A DNA stretch of 64,000 nt from Streptosporangium sp. NBC_01755 (lineage in GTDB: Bacteria > Actinomycetota > Actinomycetes > Streptosporangiales > Streptosporangiaceae): positions 3,410,001 through 3,474,000 of the forward strand of contig NZ_CP109131.1 in the NCBI RefSeq assembly GCF_035917995.1, in the 5' to 3' direction. The notes beneath the pieces were generated by a model that was not told the origin of the DNA, searched no databases, and worked only from the letters and a program-made list of their open reading frames with translations. This document shows, piece by piece, positions 14,979 to 22,490 of the stretch (position 1 is its first letter; every line of letters starts with the position of its first letter). A program made the translations under genes and the position numbers.

Positions 14979-15944
14979 ATGCACAGGGTCGTCGTGTTCG
15001 CCATGGACGGTGTGATCCCCTTCGAGCTGGGCATCCCGCCGCGAATCTTCGGCATTGCCAGGAGCCCCGAAGGCGAGCGGCTCTACGAGGTGCTCACCTG
15101 CACCGTCGACGGCGCCCCCGTACGTACCGACGCCGACTTCTCGATCGCGGTGAACCACGGGGCCGAGGCTCTGGCCGGCGCGGACACCGTGGTGATCCCG
15201 GCCACCCACGCGCTCGGCCCGATCTCCGCCGAGGGACGGCTCCCCCAGCCCGTGGCCGACGCGATCGCGCGCATCCGGCCTGGCACCCGCCTGGTCTCGA
15301 TCTGCACCGCCGCCTACGTGCTCGCGGCGGCCGGACTGCTCGACGGCCGCCCCGCGACCACCCACTGGAGCGACGCCGAGCGCTTCCAGAAGCTGTTCCC
15401 CCAGGTCAAGGTCAACCCGGAGGTGTTGTTCGTGGACGACGGGGATGTGCTCACCTCCGCCGGAGTGGCCGCGGGGATCGACCTCTGCCTGCACATCGTC
15501 CGGCGCGACCACGGCACCGAGGTGGCCAACCGCGTGGCCAGGCGGTGCGTCGTGCCGCCGTGGCGCGACGGCGGCCAGGCCCAGTTCATCGAGCGCCCGC
15601 TTCCCGCGCCGACCGCCACGACGACCGCGGCGACCAGGGTCTGGGCGCTGGAACGGCTACACGAGCCGCTCCCCCTCAGCGAGCTGGCCGCCCACGCCCG
15701 GATGAGCCGACGCACCTTCACCCGGCGCTTCCGTGACGAGATGGGCCTCAGCCCGGGGCAGTGGCTCACCTCTCAGCGGGTGGAGCTGGCCAGGCTGCTG
15801 CTGGAGACCAGTGACCTGCCGGTGGAGGGCGTCGCCCTGCGGGCGGGGTTCGGCACCGCGGCCTCGCTCCGCCAGCACCTGCAGACTGCCGTCGGCGTCT
15901 CGCCGATGGCCTACCGCCGTACCTTCCGGCCCGTGGACGCCTGA
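14979..15944 (+). CDS. AraC-family regulator with DJ-1/PfpI-like domain (GATase1-AraC type)
   Basis: 321 residues. The N-terminal 180 form a DJ-1/PfpI fold (MHRVVVFAMDGVIPFELGIP, with the nucleophile-elbow region LVSICTAAYVLAAAGLLDGR). The C-terminal 100 are two AraC helix-turn-helix units (LSELAAHARMSRRTFTRRFR and then LPVEGVALRAGFGTAASLRQ). Such regulators sense small metabolites through the DJ-1-like domain and usually activate nearby catabolic genes. ATG 14979 gives a compact N-terminus; earlier in-frame starts would add unrelated residues from the repeat region. The target is not evident; the binding-protein gene convergent to it is not necessarily related. Confidence 0.9.
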   Translation: MHRVVVFAMDGVIPFELGIPPRIFGIARSPEGERLYEVLTCTVDGAPVRTDADFSIAVNHGAEALAGADTVVIPATHALGPISAEGRLPQPVADAIARIRPGTRLVSICTAAYVLAAAGLLDGRPATTHWSDAERFQKLFPQVKVNPEVLFVDDGDVLTSAGVAAGIDLCLHIVRRDHGTEVANRVARRCVVPPWRDGGQAQFIERPLPAPTATTTAATRVWALERLHEPLPLSELAAHARMSRRTFTRRFRDEMGLSPGQWLTSQRVELARLLLETSDLPVEGVALRAGFGTAASLRQHLQTAVGVSPMAYRRTFRPVDA

Positions 15945-15960
15945 CCGGGTGCGGGGGCCG

Positions 15961-17301
15961 TCACCGACCGCGTGACCACTCCTTCTGCAGGCGGTCCGCC
16001 GCCTTCTCCGGGGTGATCCTGCCATGGGCGACGTCGAGGATCACCTCGCCCTGCGCGCGGTCCAGGAACGCCTGGTCCGGGACGTTCAGGGAACCACCGC
16101 CCCGGATGAGTTCCTGGAGCACGGCGTAGCCGTCCTTACCCTCCGGCGTGGCGAAGGCCGACGATTCCACCGTGAAGCCCGCAGCCGCGGGGGCCATCGT
16201 CAGGTCTCCGGCCCAGCTGGAGACCCCGTCTCCCACGGTCAGGAATTCGATCAGCGTTGTCGCCTCGACCACGTGCTTGGAATCCTTGGGGACGGCCAGG
16301 CCCACCTCGGCCGTGCTGCGGGCGGCCGGCTTGGCGCCCGGCAGGATGGTTGGGAAGGACCCGGCGCCGATCTTCTTGACGGAGATCTTGCCGGTCCCGC
16401 GGTAGGACGTGGACAGCATCGGGCTCTGGCCTGAGCCGTCCACCAGGAACAGCGCCTTGCCGGATCGGAAGAGTTCGGCCGGGTGGTCGCCCTTGAGGGT
16501 CAGCGTGGACCTTGCCAGCACGCCTCTGTCGAACAGTGACTCGTAAGCGGTCAGGGCCGAGACCGTCTCGGCGCTCTTCCAGGACTTTCCGCCGGCCAGC
16601 AGCTCGTCGGAGAGGGTCGGGTGGGTCTGGCCGGCGATGGTGAACAGCAGTTCCTCCTGCCGGCGCGGCTCGCCGGAGAAGACGATCGGCTGGAGGTCGG
16701 GGATCTCCTTCCTGACCCGCATGACGATGGATTCGAGGTCGGCGACCGTCTTGGGGAAGGACTCCCCGAGCTCGGACAGGAGAGCCGCGTCGTAGTACAT
16801 GACCGCGCCGGCATTGGACCCCATCGGGACCGAGTAGAGCCTGCCGTCCTTGGTGGTCTTCTCCGTCTGCTCGACCGCGACCGGGTCGAGTTTCCCGAGC
16901 AGTTCGTCGGAGACCGTGTCCTTCCAGTCCGCGACCGGGCGGAGCCGGTCCTTGACCGCGCCGGTCATGGTCGGGATGTGGATGCCGACGATGTCAAGTG
17001 CCTCGTCACCGCCGAGTGCCTTGGGCAGCCGCTCGCGGTAGTCGGCCTCGCCAAAGGTGCGAAGCTCGACCTTGATATCGGGATTCGCCTCCTCGAACGC
17101 GGCGAGCGCCTGCTTCAGCGCGGCCTCGCGCGGGGAGAAGGTCCAGTACTTCAGGGTGACGGGTCCCACCGGCTTCTCGGTGACCTCGGAAGCGGGCTGC
17201 TCTACCGGTTTCCGGCCCTCGACCGCCCTGTCGACGCCGCAGGCGGTCAGCCCCAGGGCGAGGGCGGTGGTCATGGCGAACGCGCGAGCCGTACCACGCA
17301 T
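15961..17301 (-). CDS. ABC-transporter solute-binding lipoprotein, sugar type (family 1)
   Basis: 446 residues from ATG 17301 (GGAGGT upstream). A lipoprotein signal ends LGLTACGVD, so Cys is acylated and the protein is membrane-tethered outside. VTLKYWTFSPREAALKQALA and FEEANPDIKVELRTFGEADY are the standard opening of carbohydrate-binding extracellular proteins (family 1). The later GSNAGAVMYYDAALLSELGE is the hinge-proximal motif. No permease genes follow in the neighbourhood, so it would have to work with a transporter encoded elsewhere. The ligand is unknown. Confidence 0.9.
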   Translation of the reverse strand: MRGTARAFAMTTALALGLTACGVDRAVEGRKPVEQPASEVTEKPVGPVTLKYWTFSPREAALKQALAAFEEANPDIKVELRTFGEADYRERLPKALGGDEALDIVGIHIPTMTGAVKDRLRPVADWKDTVSDELLGKLDPVAVEQTEKTTKDGRLYSVPMGSNAGAVMYYDAALLSELGESFPKTVADLESIVMRVRKEIPDLQPIVFSGEPRRQEELLFTIAGQTHPTLSDELLAGGKSWKSAETVSALTAYESLFDRGVLARSTLTLKGDHPAELFRSGKALFLVDGSGQSPMLSTSYRGTGKISVKKIGAGSFPTILPGAKPAARSTAEVGLAVPKDSKHVVEATTLIEFLTVGDGVSSWAGDLTMAPAAAGFTVESSAFATPEGKDGYAVLQELIRGGGSLNVPDQAFLDRAQGEVILDVAHGRITPEKAADRLQKEWSRGR

Positions 17302-17425
17302 GCATACCTCCAACAGGATCACGGTGCGGGTGACGGTGTTCAGCCCGGCGAGTCCGATCACGGGATGGATCGTGAAAAAAGATCTTATGTGCTCCGCTAC
17401 CACGGCTGCGGACGGTCAGACCCGC

Positions 17426-17554
17426 GGCGAACCTCAACGCTGCCATGAGCTCCGCTGGTCAAACCCCCGGCGAACCTCAACGCTGCCATGAGCTCCGCTG
17501 GTCAAACCCCCGGCGAACCTCAACGCTGCCATGAGCTCCGCTGGTCAAACCCCC
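17426..17554. repeat. 43-bp tandem repeat, three perfect copies
   Basis: Units at 17426-17468, 17469-17511 and 17512-17554 are identical, each beginning GGCGAACCTCAACGCTGCCA. They lie between the binding-protein gene and the ArsR-type gene, outside any credible coding frame. Perfect identity points to recent expansion. Confidence 0.95.
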
Positions 17555-17577
17555 GGTGACAACCGGACGGGCAGCCC

Positions 17578-17958
17578 TCAGCCCACGACGATCTCGTGAC
17601 GGAGGTGCTCGCGGCTGAGGTCGAGGAGCATCCTGACGTGGGCGTCGGCGAGACGGTAATAGATCATCCGGCCGGACCGGCGGCCGGCCACGATGCCCGC
17701 CGTCCGCAGCAGCCTCAGGGCGTGCGACACGGCGGTGTCGCTGACCTCGACCGTCTCGGCGAGATCGCAGACGCACAGCTCACCGGCCTCAAGCAGTGCG
17801 TACAGCAACTGCGCGCGAGTCTGGTCGCCCAGCAGCCTGAACAGATCGGCGAGCCGGGCGGCCTCGCTCGGGGTGACAAGCCGATCCCGCGTCGCCGCCA
17901 CCCTGGCCTCGTCAGGCTCCACGGTCGCGCACGTGTCCAGACCGGTGACGACTTCCAT
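17578..17958 (-). CDS. ArsR/SmtB-family metal-responsive repressor (CadC-like)
   Basis: 126 residues from ATG 17958 (AGGAG upstream). The winged helix is LADLFRLLGDQTRAQLLYAL then VSDTAVSHALRLLRTAGIV. Both classical metal sites can be traced: the thiolate-rich site (Cys10 with Cys62 and Cys64 in ELCVCDLA, as in CadC) and the alpha-5 site (Asp105, His107, Glu117/His118, His121). This suggests sensing of Cd/Pb/Zn or Zn/Ni. The family normally represses an efflux or uptake gene by binding its operator and releasing on metal loading. The MFS gene upstream on the same strand is sugar-type, so the real target may lie elsewhere or be itself. Confidence 0.92.
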   Translation of the reverse strand: MEVVTGLDTCATVEPDEARVAATRDRLVTPSEAARLADLFRLLGDQTRAQLLYALLEAGELCVCDLAETVEVSDTAVSHALRLLRTAGIVAGRRSGRMIYYRLADAHVRMLLDLSREHLRHEIVVG

Positions 17959-17985
17959 GGGCGAACTCCTGAACAGATGCTCAAA

Positions 17986-18000
17986 TGATAATGACTATCG
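17986..18000. promoter_or_regulatory. Candidate metal-regulator operator (GATA-N5-TATC box)
   Basis: TGATAATGACTATCG is a 7-1-7 type imperfect palindrome 28 bp upstream of the ArsR-type start. It looks like an ArsR-family self-operator, and also like Fur/Zur-type boxes. Which protein binds cannot be decided here. Confidence 0.5.
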
Positions 18001-18040
18001 TACCAAGCCACCCGCACGGCAGCGGATCCCGTGAGTCCGG

Positions 18041-18110
18041 CGGGATGTTCAGCCCCGCTCGGCGCTCAGCGGCTCTGCGGGATGTTCAGCCCCGCTCGGC
18101 GCTCAGCGGC
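18041..18110. repeat. 33-bp direct repeat duplicating the 3' end of the MFS gene
   Basis: The sequence beginning CGGGATGTTCAGCCCCGCTC is present at 18041-18073 and again, identically, at 18078-18110. The second copy contains the stop codon and last codons of the MFS gene; the first is a downstream echo. Confidence 0.9.
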
Positions 18111-19525
18111 CGGGCGATGTCCTCCAGTCCCCTCCCCTCGGCCTTGACCCCGAGGAAGAACTCCACCAGCCCTGCGATGATCATGAGGGTCGCGCCGATG
18201 CAGAAGGCCAGCGCCGTGTCACCGGGCCTGCCGCTTTTGACGAGGTTGGCGAAGATCAGCGGTCCGGACACGCCACCGGCGAAGGTACCGATCGCGTAGA
18301 AGAACGCGATCGCCATGGCCCGGGTCTCCATCGGAAAGATCTCGCTGACCGTCAGATAGGCCGCGCTCGCCCCGGCGGAGGCGAAGAAGAGCACGACGCA
18401 CCAGCAGGCGGTGAGCGTGACCGCGGTCAGCACCTCCTGGTCGAACAGCCAGGCCGTGCCGAGCAGGAGCACCCCGGACCCGATGTAGGTGCCGGAGATC
18501 ATGGGAATGCGGCCTACCGTGTCGAACAACCGCCCGAGCAGGAGCGGGCCGAGGAAGTTGCCGACCGCGATGACCGCGAAGTAGTAGCCGGTGTGGGTGA
18601 CGATGCCGAAGAAGGTCGACAGGATCTGCGCGTACCCGAAGGTGATGGCGTTGTAGAGGAACGCCTGGCCGATGAAGAGCGCCAGGCCGAGGATCGTGCG
18701 CTTGGGGTAGCGGGCGACCATGGTGTGCGCGATCCGGCCGAAGCCGATCGACTTGCGCTGATGGATGGTCATCGACTGCGAGGGCTCGTCGAGCGGGATG
18801 CCCTCCTCACGCTCGATCCGCGCCTCCACCTCGTCGACCAGTCTCTCGGCCTCCCGGTCACGGCCGTGGATGAACAGCCAGCGGGGGCTCTCCGGCACGT
18901 GCCTGCGGACCAGCAGGATGGCCAGGCCGAGCAGCACCCCCATCCCGAACGCGACGCGCCAGCCGATGTTCAGCGGCAGGTTGTCGAGCAGCGGCACGGT
19001 CAACAGCGCGCCTCCGGCGGCGCCGAGCCAGTAGCTGCCGTTGATGATGATGTCGATCCTGCCGCGGTGGCGGCTCGGGATGAGTTCGTCGATGGCCGAG
19101 TTGATGGCCGCGTACTCGCCGCCGATGCCGAACCCGGTCAGGAATCGGAACAGGAAGAACCACCAGACGGAGAAGGAGAACGCCGTGGCGGCGGTGGCGC
19201 CCAGATAGACGGCCATCGTGATGATGAACATCTTCTTCCGGCCGAACCTGTCGGTGAGCCAGCCGAAGAACAGCGCCCCGAGGCACGCCCCCGCCACGTA
19301 GATGGCCGCGGCCTGCCCTACGACCTGGGCCTGGGTGATCGCCAGGCCGCTGCCCTCCCTGGCCAGCTGAGCGGAGAGGTTTCCGATGATCGTCACTTCG
19401 AGACCGTCGAGGATCCAGACGGTGCCGAGGCCGACGACGATCATCCAGTGCCATCGCGACCATGGCAGCCGGTCCAACCTCGCGGGGACCTTCGTCGTCA
19501 CGGTTCCCGTCTGAACATCGCTCAC
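18086..19525 (-). CDS. MFS transporter, sugar-porter type
   Basis: 479 residues, about 12 membrane segments. The family motifs are present: WLTDRFGRKKMFI (loop 2-3, D-x2-G-R-R/K), FRFLTGFGIGGEYAAINSAI, RHRGRIDIIINGSYWLGAAG, and PESPRWLFIHGRDREAERLV at the start of the central loop. This is the sugar/metabolite:H+ symporter branch and close to transporters annotated for aromatic acids or sugars. It diverges from the KASIII operon, with an inverted repeat in the shared promoter region, so it could export or import a compound linked to that pathway; this is only inference. Confidence 0.9.
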   Translation of the reverse strand: MSDVQTGTVTTKVPARLDRLPWSRWHWMIVVGLGTVWILDGLEVTIIGNLSAQLAREGSGLAITQAQVVGQAAAIYVAGACLGALFFGWLTDRFGRKKMFIITMAVYLGATAATAFSFSVWWFFLFRFLTGFGIGGEYAAINSAIDELIPSRHRGRIDIIINGSYWLGAAGGALLTVPLLDNLPLNIGWRVAFGMGVLLGLAILLVRRHVPESPRWLFIHGRDREAERLVDEVEARIEREEGIPLDEPSQSMTIHQRKSIGFGRIAHTMVARYPKRTILGLALFIGQAFLYNAITFGYAQILSTFFGIVTHTGYYFAVIAVGNFLGPLLLGRLFDTVGRIPMISGTYIGSGVLLLGTAWLFDQEVLTAVTLTACWCVVLFFASAGASAAYLTVSEIFPMETRAMAIAFFYAIGTFAGGVSGPLIFANLVKSGRPGDTALAFCIGATLMIIAGLVEFFLGVKAEGRGLEDIARPLSAERG

Positions 19526-19559
19526 GACAGGAGCGGTTACCCCCGCACGACCGGCTTAT

Positions 19560-19588
19560 GTCGGTGTGAGAGGCGCCGTCTCACCGAC
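19560..19588. promoter_or_regulatory. Inverted repeat between the MFS gene and the KASIII operon
   Basis: GTCGGTG (19560-19566) pairs with CACCGAC (19582-19588), and GAGA with TCTC inside. It lies in the divergent promoter region (19526-19681), 94 bp before the KASIII start. It could be a shared operator. Confidence 0.4.
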
Positions 19589-19681
19589 CTCCACCTGCAC
19601 GATCAGGACAAATCATCGTCTTTTCGATACATTGCGCGAGCATGGGGACATAGGGAGACTTAATCCTGTTTAGGGAGACCA

Positions 19682-20641
19682 ATGAAAGCCCGGATCACGG
19701 GCGTCGCGACGTATCTGCCGGAACAGACCGTGTCCAGCGCGGATGTGGAGCGGCGGATCGAGGGCTACGTGCCCTACGGAGGCGTCGTCGAGCGGCTGAC
19801 GGGAATCCGACGGCGCCATGTGGCCCGCGATGACCAGCAGGCGTCGGATCTGGCCGCCGAGGCGGCACGTGGCCTCGACCACACAGACGTCGACCTGCTC
19901 GTCTTCGCGTCGGCCTCGCAGGACATGGTCGAGCCCGCCACCGCGCACATCGTGGCGGCCAAGCTGGGGCTCTCCTGCCCGGTGTTCGACGTCAAGAACG
20001 CCTGCAACAGCATGCTCAACGGGATCCAGATCGCCGAGGCACTGATCCTGTCCGGCGCGCACCGCAAGGTGCTGGTCTGCTCAGGCGAGGTCCCCTCACG
20101 GGCGATCCGCTGGCAGGTCAGGGACCGCGCGCAGTTCGTCGACTCCTTCGCGGGCTACACGCTGTCGGACACCGGAGCCGCGATCACGGTCGCCGCCGAT
20201 GTGGAACGCGGCATTTTCTACCGCGACTTCGCGGCCGACTCCACGGCCTGGGCGATCGGCACCCTGCCGGGAGGCGGTTCGGCACATCCTCGCGACCCTG
20301 AATACTCCTACTTCCGCGGCGACGGGCGCAGATTGAAGGAGGCGTTCGAGATGATCGGCCCGGACATCTTCCTCAACGCGCTCAAGCGCACCGGCCTGAC
20401 CTGGGACGACTTCGCCATCGTAGCGGTCCACCAGGTGGCGCTGCCCTACCTGCGCTTCCTCGCCCAGGTGCTCGACATCCCGGAGGACAGGCTCGTGGTC
20501 AGCCTGCCCGAGCACGGCAACTGCGCCTCGACCACGCTGCCGCTCCAGCTCGCGCTGGGCGGCTGGCGGCCCGGCGACCGGGTGGCGCTGCTCGGGCTGG
20601 GCGGCGGGATCAGCACCGGTGTGATCCTGGCGGAGATGTGA
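19682..20641 (+). CDS. 3-oxoacyl-ACP synthase III-like condensing enzyme (OleA/FabH type)
   Basis: 319 residues from ATG 19682 (AGGGAG upstream). The thiolase-fold triad is present: Cys108 in DVKNACNSMLNG, His250 in IVAVHQVALPY and Asn280 in EHGNCASTT. LTGIRRRHVARDDQQASDLA is the usual FabH-like N-terminal segment. FabH relatives do decarboxylative condensation of acyl thioesters; OleA relatives join two acyl-CoAs head to head. The company of OleC- and OleD-like enzymes favours an OleA-type or secondary-metabolite role over housekeeping FabH. No fabD, acpP or fabF follows. It overlaps the next gene by 3-4 bp. Confidence 0.88.
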   Translation: MKARITGVATYLPEQTVSSADVERRIEGYVPYGGVVERLTGIRRRHVARDDQQASDLAAEAARGLDHTDVDLLVFASASQDMVEPATAHIVAAKLGLSCPVFDVKNACNSMLNGIQIAEALILSGAHRKVLVCSGEVPSRAIRWQVRDRAQFVDSFAGYTLSDTGAAITVAADVERGIFYRDFAADSTAWAIGTLPGGGSAHPRDPEYSYFRGDGRRLKEAFEMIGPDIFLNALKRTGLTWDDFAIVAVHQVALPYLRFLAQVLDIPEDRLVVSLPEHGNCASTTLPLQLALGGWRPGDRVALLGLGGGISTGVILAEM

Positions 20642-21372
20642 CGGACCTCTGGGTGATCGTCCCCGCCTACAACGAGGCACCCGGCATCGAGGCGACGCTG
20701 AGGGCGCTGGCCGAGCAGGACGACCGGGACTTCACGCTGCTCGTGGTGGACAACGCGAGCACCGACGACACCGCCGAGATCGTCCGGCGCCACGGCGTCC
20801 AGGTGATCGTCGAGACCCGGAAGGGCACGGGCGCCGCCTCGGACACCGGCATGCGCCACGCCATCGCGCACGGGGCGACCCACCTCGCCAGGACCGATGC
20901 CGACTGCCTGCCCCGCCCCGACTGGGTGCGCAACATCCGGCGGGCCTTCGACGACGGGCTGGAGATGGTCGGCGGCCGGTTACGGCCCCGGACCGACGAG
21001 TTCCGGCTGAAGTTCTGGGAGCGGCACCTCATCCCGTTCGTGGTGGGGGTGGCGGCCACCTTCGGGCGCTTTCGGCCCGGCAACAGGGATCCGCGCTACC
21101 TGGGGCCGTACGTGATGATGCCCGGCGCCACACTGGCCATCACCGCGGACCTCTACGACCGCGCGGGCGGCTTCCCCAGGACCGCGATCGAGGAGGTCCA
21201 CGAGGACCGCGCCCTGGTCAACCGGGTGCGCACGCTCACCACCGCGTACGGCTCGCGCCGCGACGTGGTGGTCTTCGGCTCCGTGCGCAGGCTCAGGGCA
21301 TACGGCCTCGCGGGCACCCTCGCCTGGTACGCCGACCACCACTACCGCCCAGAAGTGATCGACGTCCGGTGA
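20638..21372 (+). CDS. Family 2 glycosyltransferase
   Basis: 244 residues from GTG 20638, overlapping the KASIII stop. The GT-A fold is clear: LWVIVPAYNEAPGIEATLRA, LLVVDNASTDDTAEIVRR and the metal-binding DAD (87-89) in ARTDADCLPRPDWV. There is no strong membrane segment apart from a hydrophobic patch (LIPFVVGVAATFG), so it is probably soluble or peripheral. GT2 enzymes transfer sugars from nucleotide donors. Its position inside the KASIII-P450-ligase operon suggests glycosylation of the pathway product or intermediate. The donor and acceptor are unknown. Confidence 0.88.
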   Translation: MTDLWVIVPAYNEAPGIEATLRALAEQDDRDFTLLVVDNASTDDTAEIVRRHGVQVIVETRKGTGAASDTGMRHAIAHGATHLARTDADCLPRPDWVRNIRRAFDDGLEMVGGRLRPRTDEFRLKFWERHLIPFVVGVAATFGRFRPGNRDPRYLGPYVMMPGATLAITADLYDRAGGFPRTAIEEVHEDRALVNRVRTLTTAYGSRRDVVVFGSVRRLRAYGLAGTLAWYADHHYRPEVIDVR

Positions 21373-22490
21373 ACCACGAGACGCGGCTCCACCTGGCCGC
21401 GCATCCCTTCGCCTACCCGCTCCTGCGGTCGCTGGCCAGACTCGGGCCCGTGGTACGCGTCCCCGGACTGGGCGTCGTGGTCAACGACGCCACCGTCACG
21501 CGAGCCGTGCTGATGGACGAGCGGTTCCGCAAGGACGGTCCCGGATCGCCCGGCGACCTGTGGACGCCCGTGCTCGGCCCCTCCGTGCTGCTCAACATGG
21601 AGGGAGCGGGACACCTCGCGCTGCGCAGGAAGCTGATGCCGCTGTTCACCCCCGGGTACGTCTCGGCACTGGTGGACGACGTGCTCCACGGGCCGCTCGC
21701 CGACCTCTCGGCACGTCTGGAACGCGGCGAGACGGTGGACCTGGTGGACGTCATGCGGCTGATGGCCGGAGCGGTGATCTGCCGGGTGATCGGGCTGGGC
21801 GAGGTCTCCGAGGCTCGTGCCAGGGAACTGTTCGCGGACGGGGAGCAGGTCGTCTCGATGGTCTCGCTCCGCTCGCGGCGGCTGTCGGACCGGCAGGTAG
21901 CGGTTGCCCGGCAGGTGCTGGACCGGATCGGGGACATCGCGCAGGCCGCCTACGAGGCCGCCGACGAGTCCACGCTGATGGGCCGGATGCGGGCGCAGGG
22001 GCTCTCGCCCGCCGAGGCCAGGGGGGCGGCCGGGGCGTTCTTCCTGACCGGTACCGAGACGGTCGCCACGTTCGTCCCCCGGCTCTTCGCCCTCCTGCAC
22101 GACCACCGGACCCCGGTGGACGATCTGGACCGGGTCATCGAGGAGGCCATGCGGGTCACCACGCCGACCCCGCTGATGCTCCGCTCGGTGTCCACCGCCG
22201 CGCGCGTCGGCAAGGCCACGGTGCGCCCCGGCGACAGGATACTGATCGTCACCCACAACTGCGCCAGGGCGTACGGCCCCTTCGACCCCTCCCGCCCACA
22301 TCCGCCCGAGTTGCGCAGGCTCTGGTTCGGCGCGGGCCCGCACTTCTGCATCGGCTACCCGCTGGCCCTGGCCCAGATCCGGGCGGTGGCCTCCGTCCTG
22401 CTCTCCCACCGGGTGCGCGTCCTACGACGGCGCGCGGCCAGAGGGGTCCTCATTCCCACCTACGAGCACCTGTGGATCAGTGCCACGTGA
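21369..22490 (+). CDS. Cytochrome P450
   Basis: 373 residues from GTG 21369, overlapping the glycosyltransferase stop by 4 bp. The heme-binding loop is FGAGPHFCIGYPLA with Cys327 as the iron ligand, the K-helix E259-A-M-R262 is intact and the I-helix has FLTGTETVATF. It is slightly short for a bacterial class I P450 (about 400), mainly at the N-terminus. P450s hydroxylate or epoxidise substrates using reductant from a ferredoxin encoded elsewhere. Here it probably oxidises the fatty-acyl-derived product of the operon. Confidence 0.93.
   Translation: MNHETRLHLAAHPFAYPLLRSLARLGPVVRVPGLGVVVNDATVTRAVLMDERFRKDGPGSPGDLWTPVLGPSVLLNMEGAGHLALRRKLMPLFTPGYVSALVDDVLHGPLADLSARLERGETVDLVDVMRLMAGAVICRVIGLGEVSEARARELFADGEQVVSMVSLRSRRLSDRQVAVARQVLDRIGDIAQAAYEAADESTLMGRMRAQGLSPAEARGAAGAFFLTGTETVATFVPRLFALLHDHRTPVDDLDRVIEEAMRVTTPTPLMLRSVSTAARVGKATVRPGDRILIVTHNCARAYGPFDPSRPHPPELRRLWFGAGPHFCIGYPLALAQIRAVASVLLSHRVRVLRRRAARGVLIPTYEHLWISAT

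Noticed and set aside
17426-17554. CRISPR array
   Set aside because: Copies are directly adjacent with no unique spacers and no cas genes.
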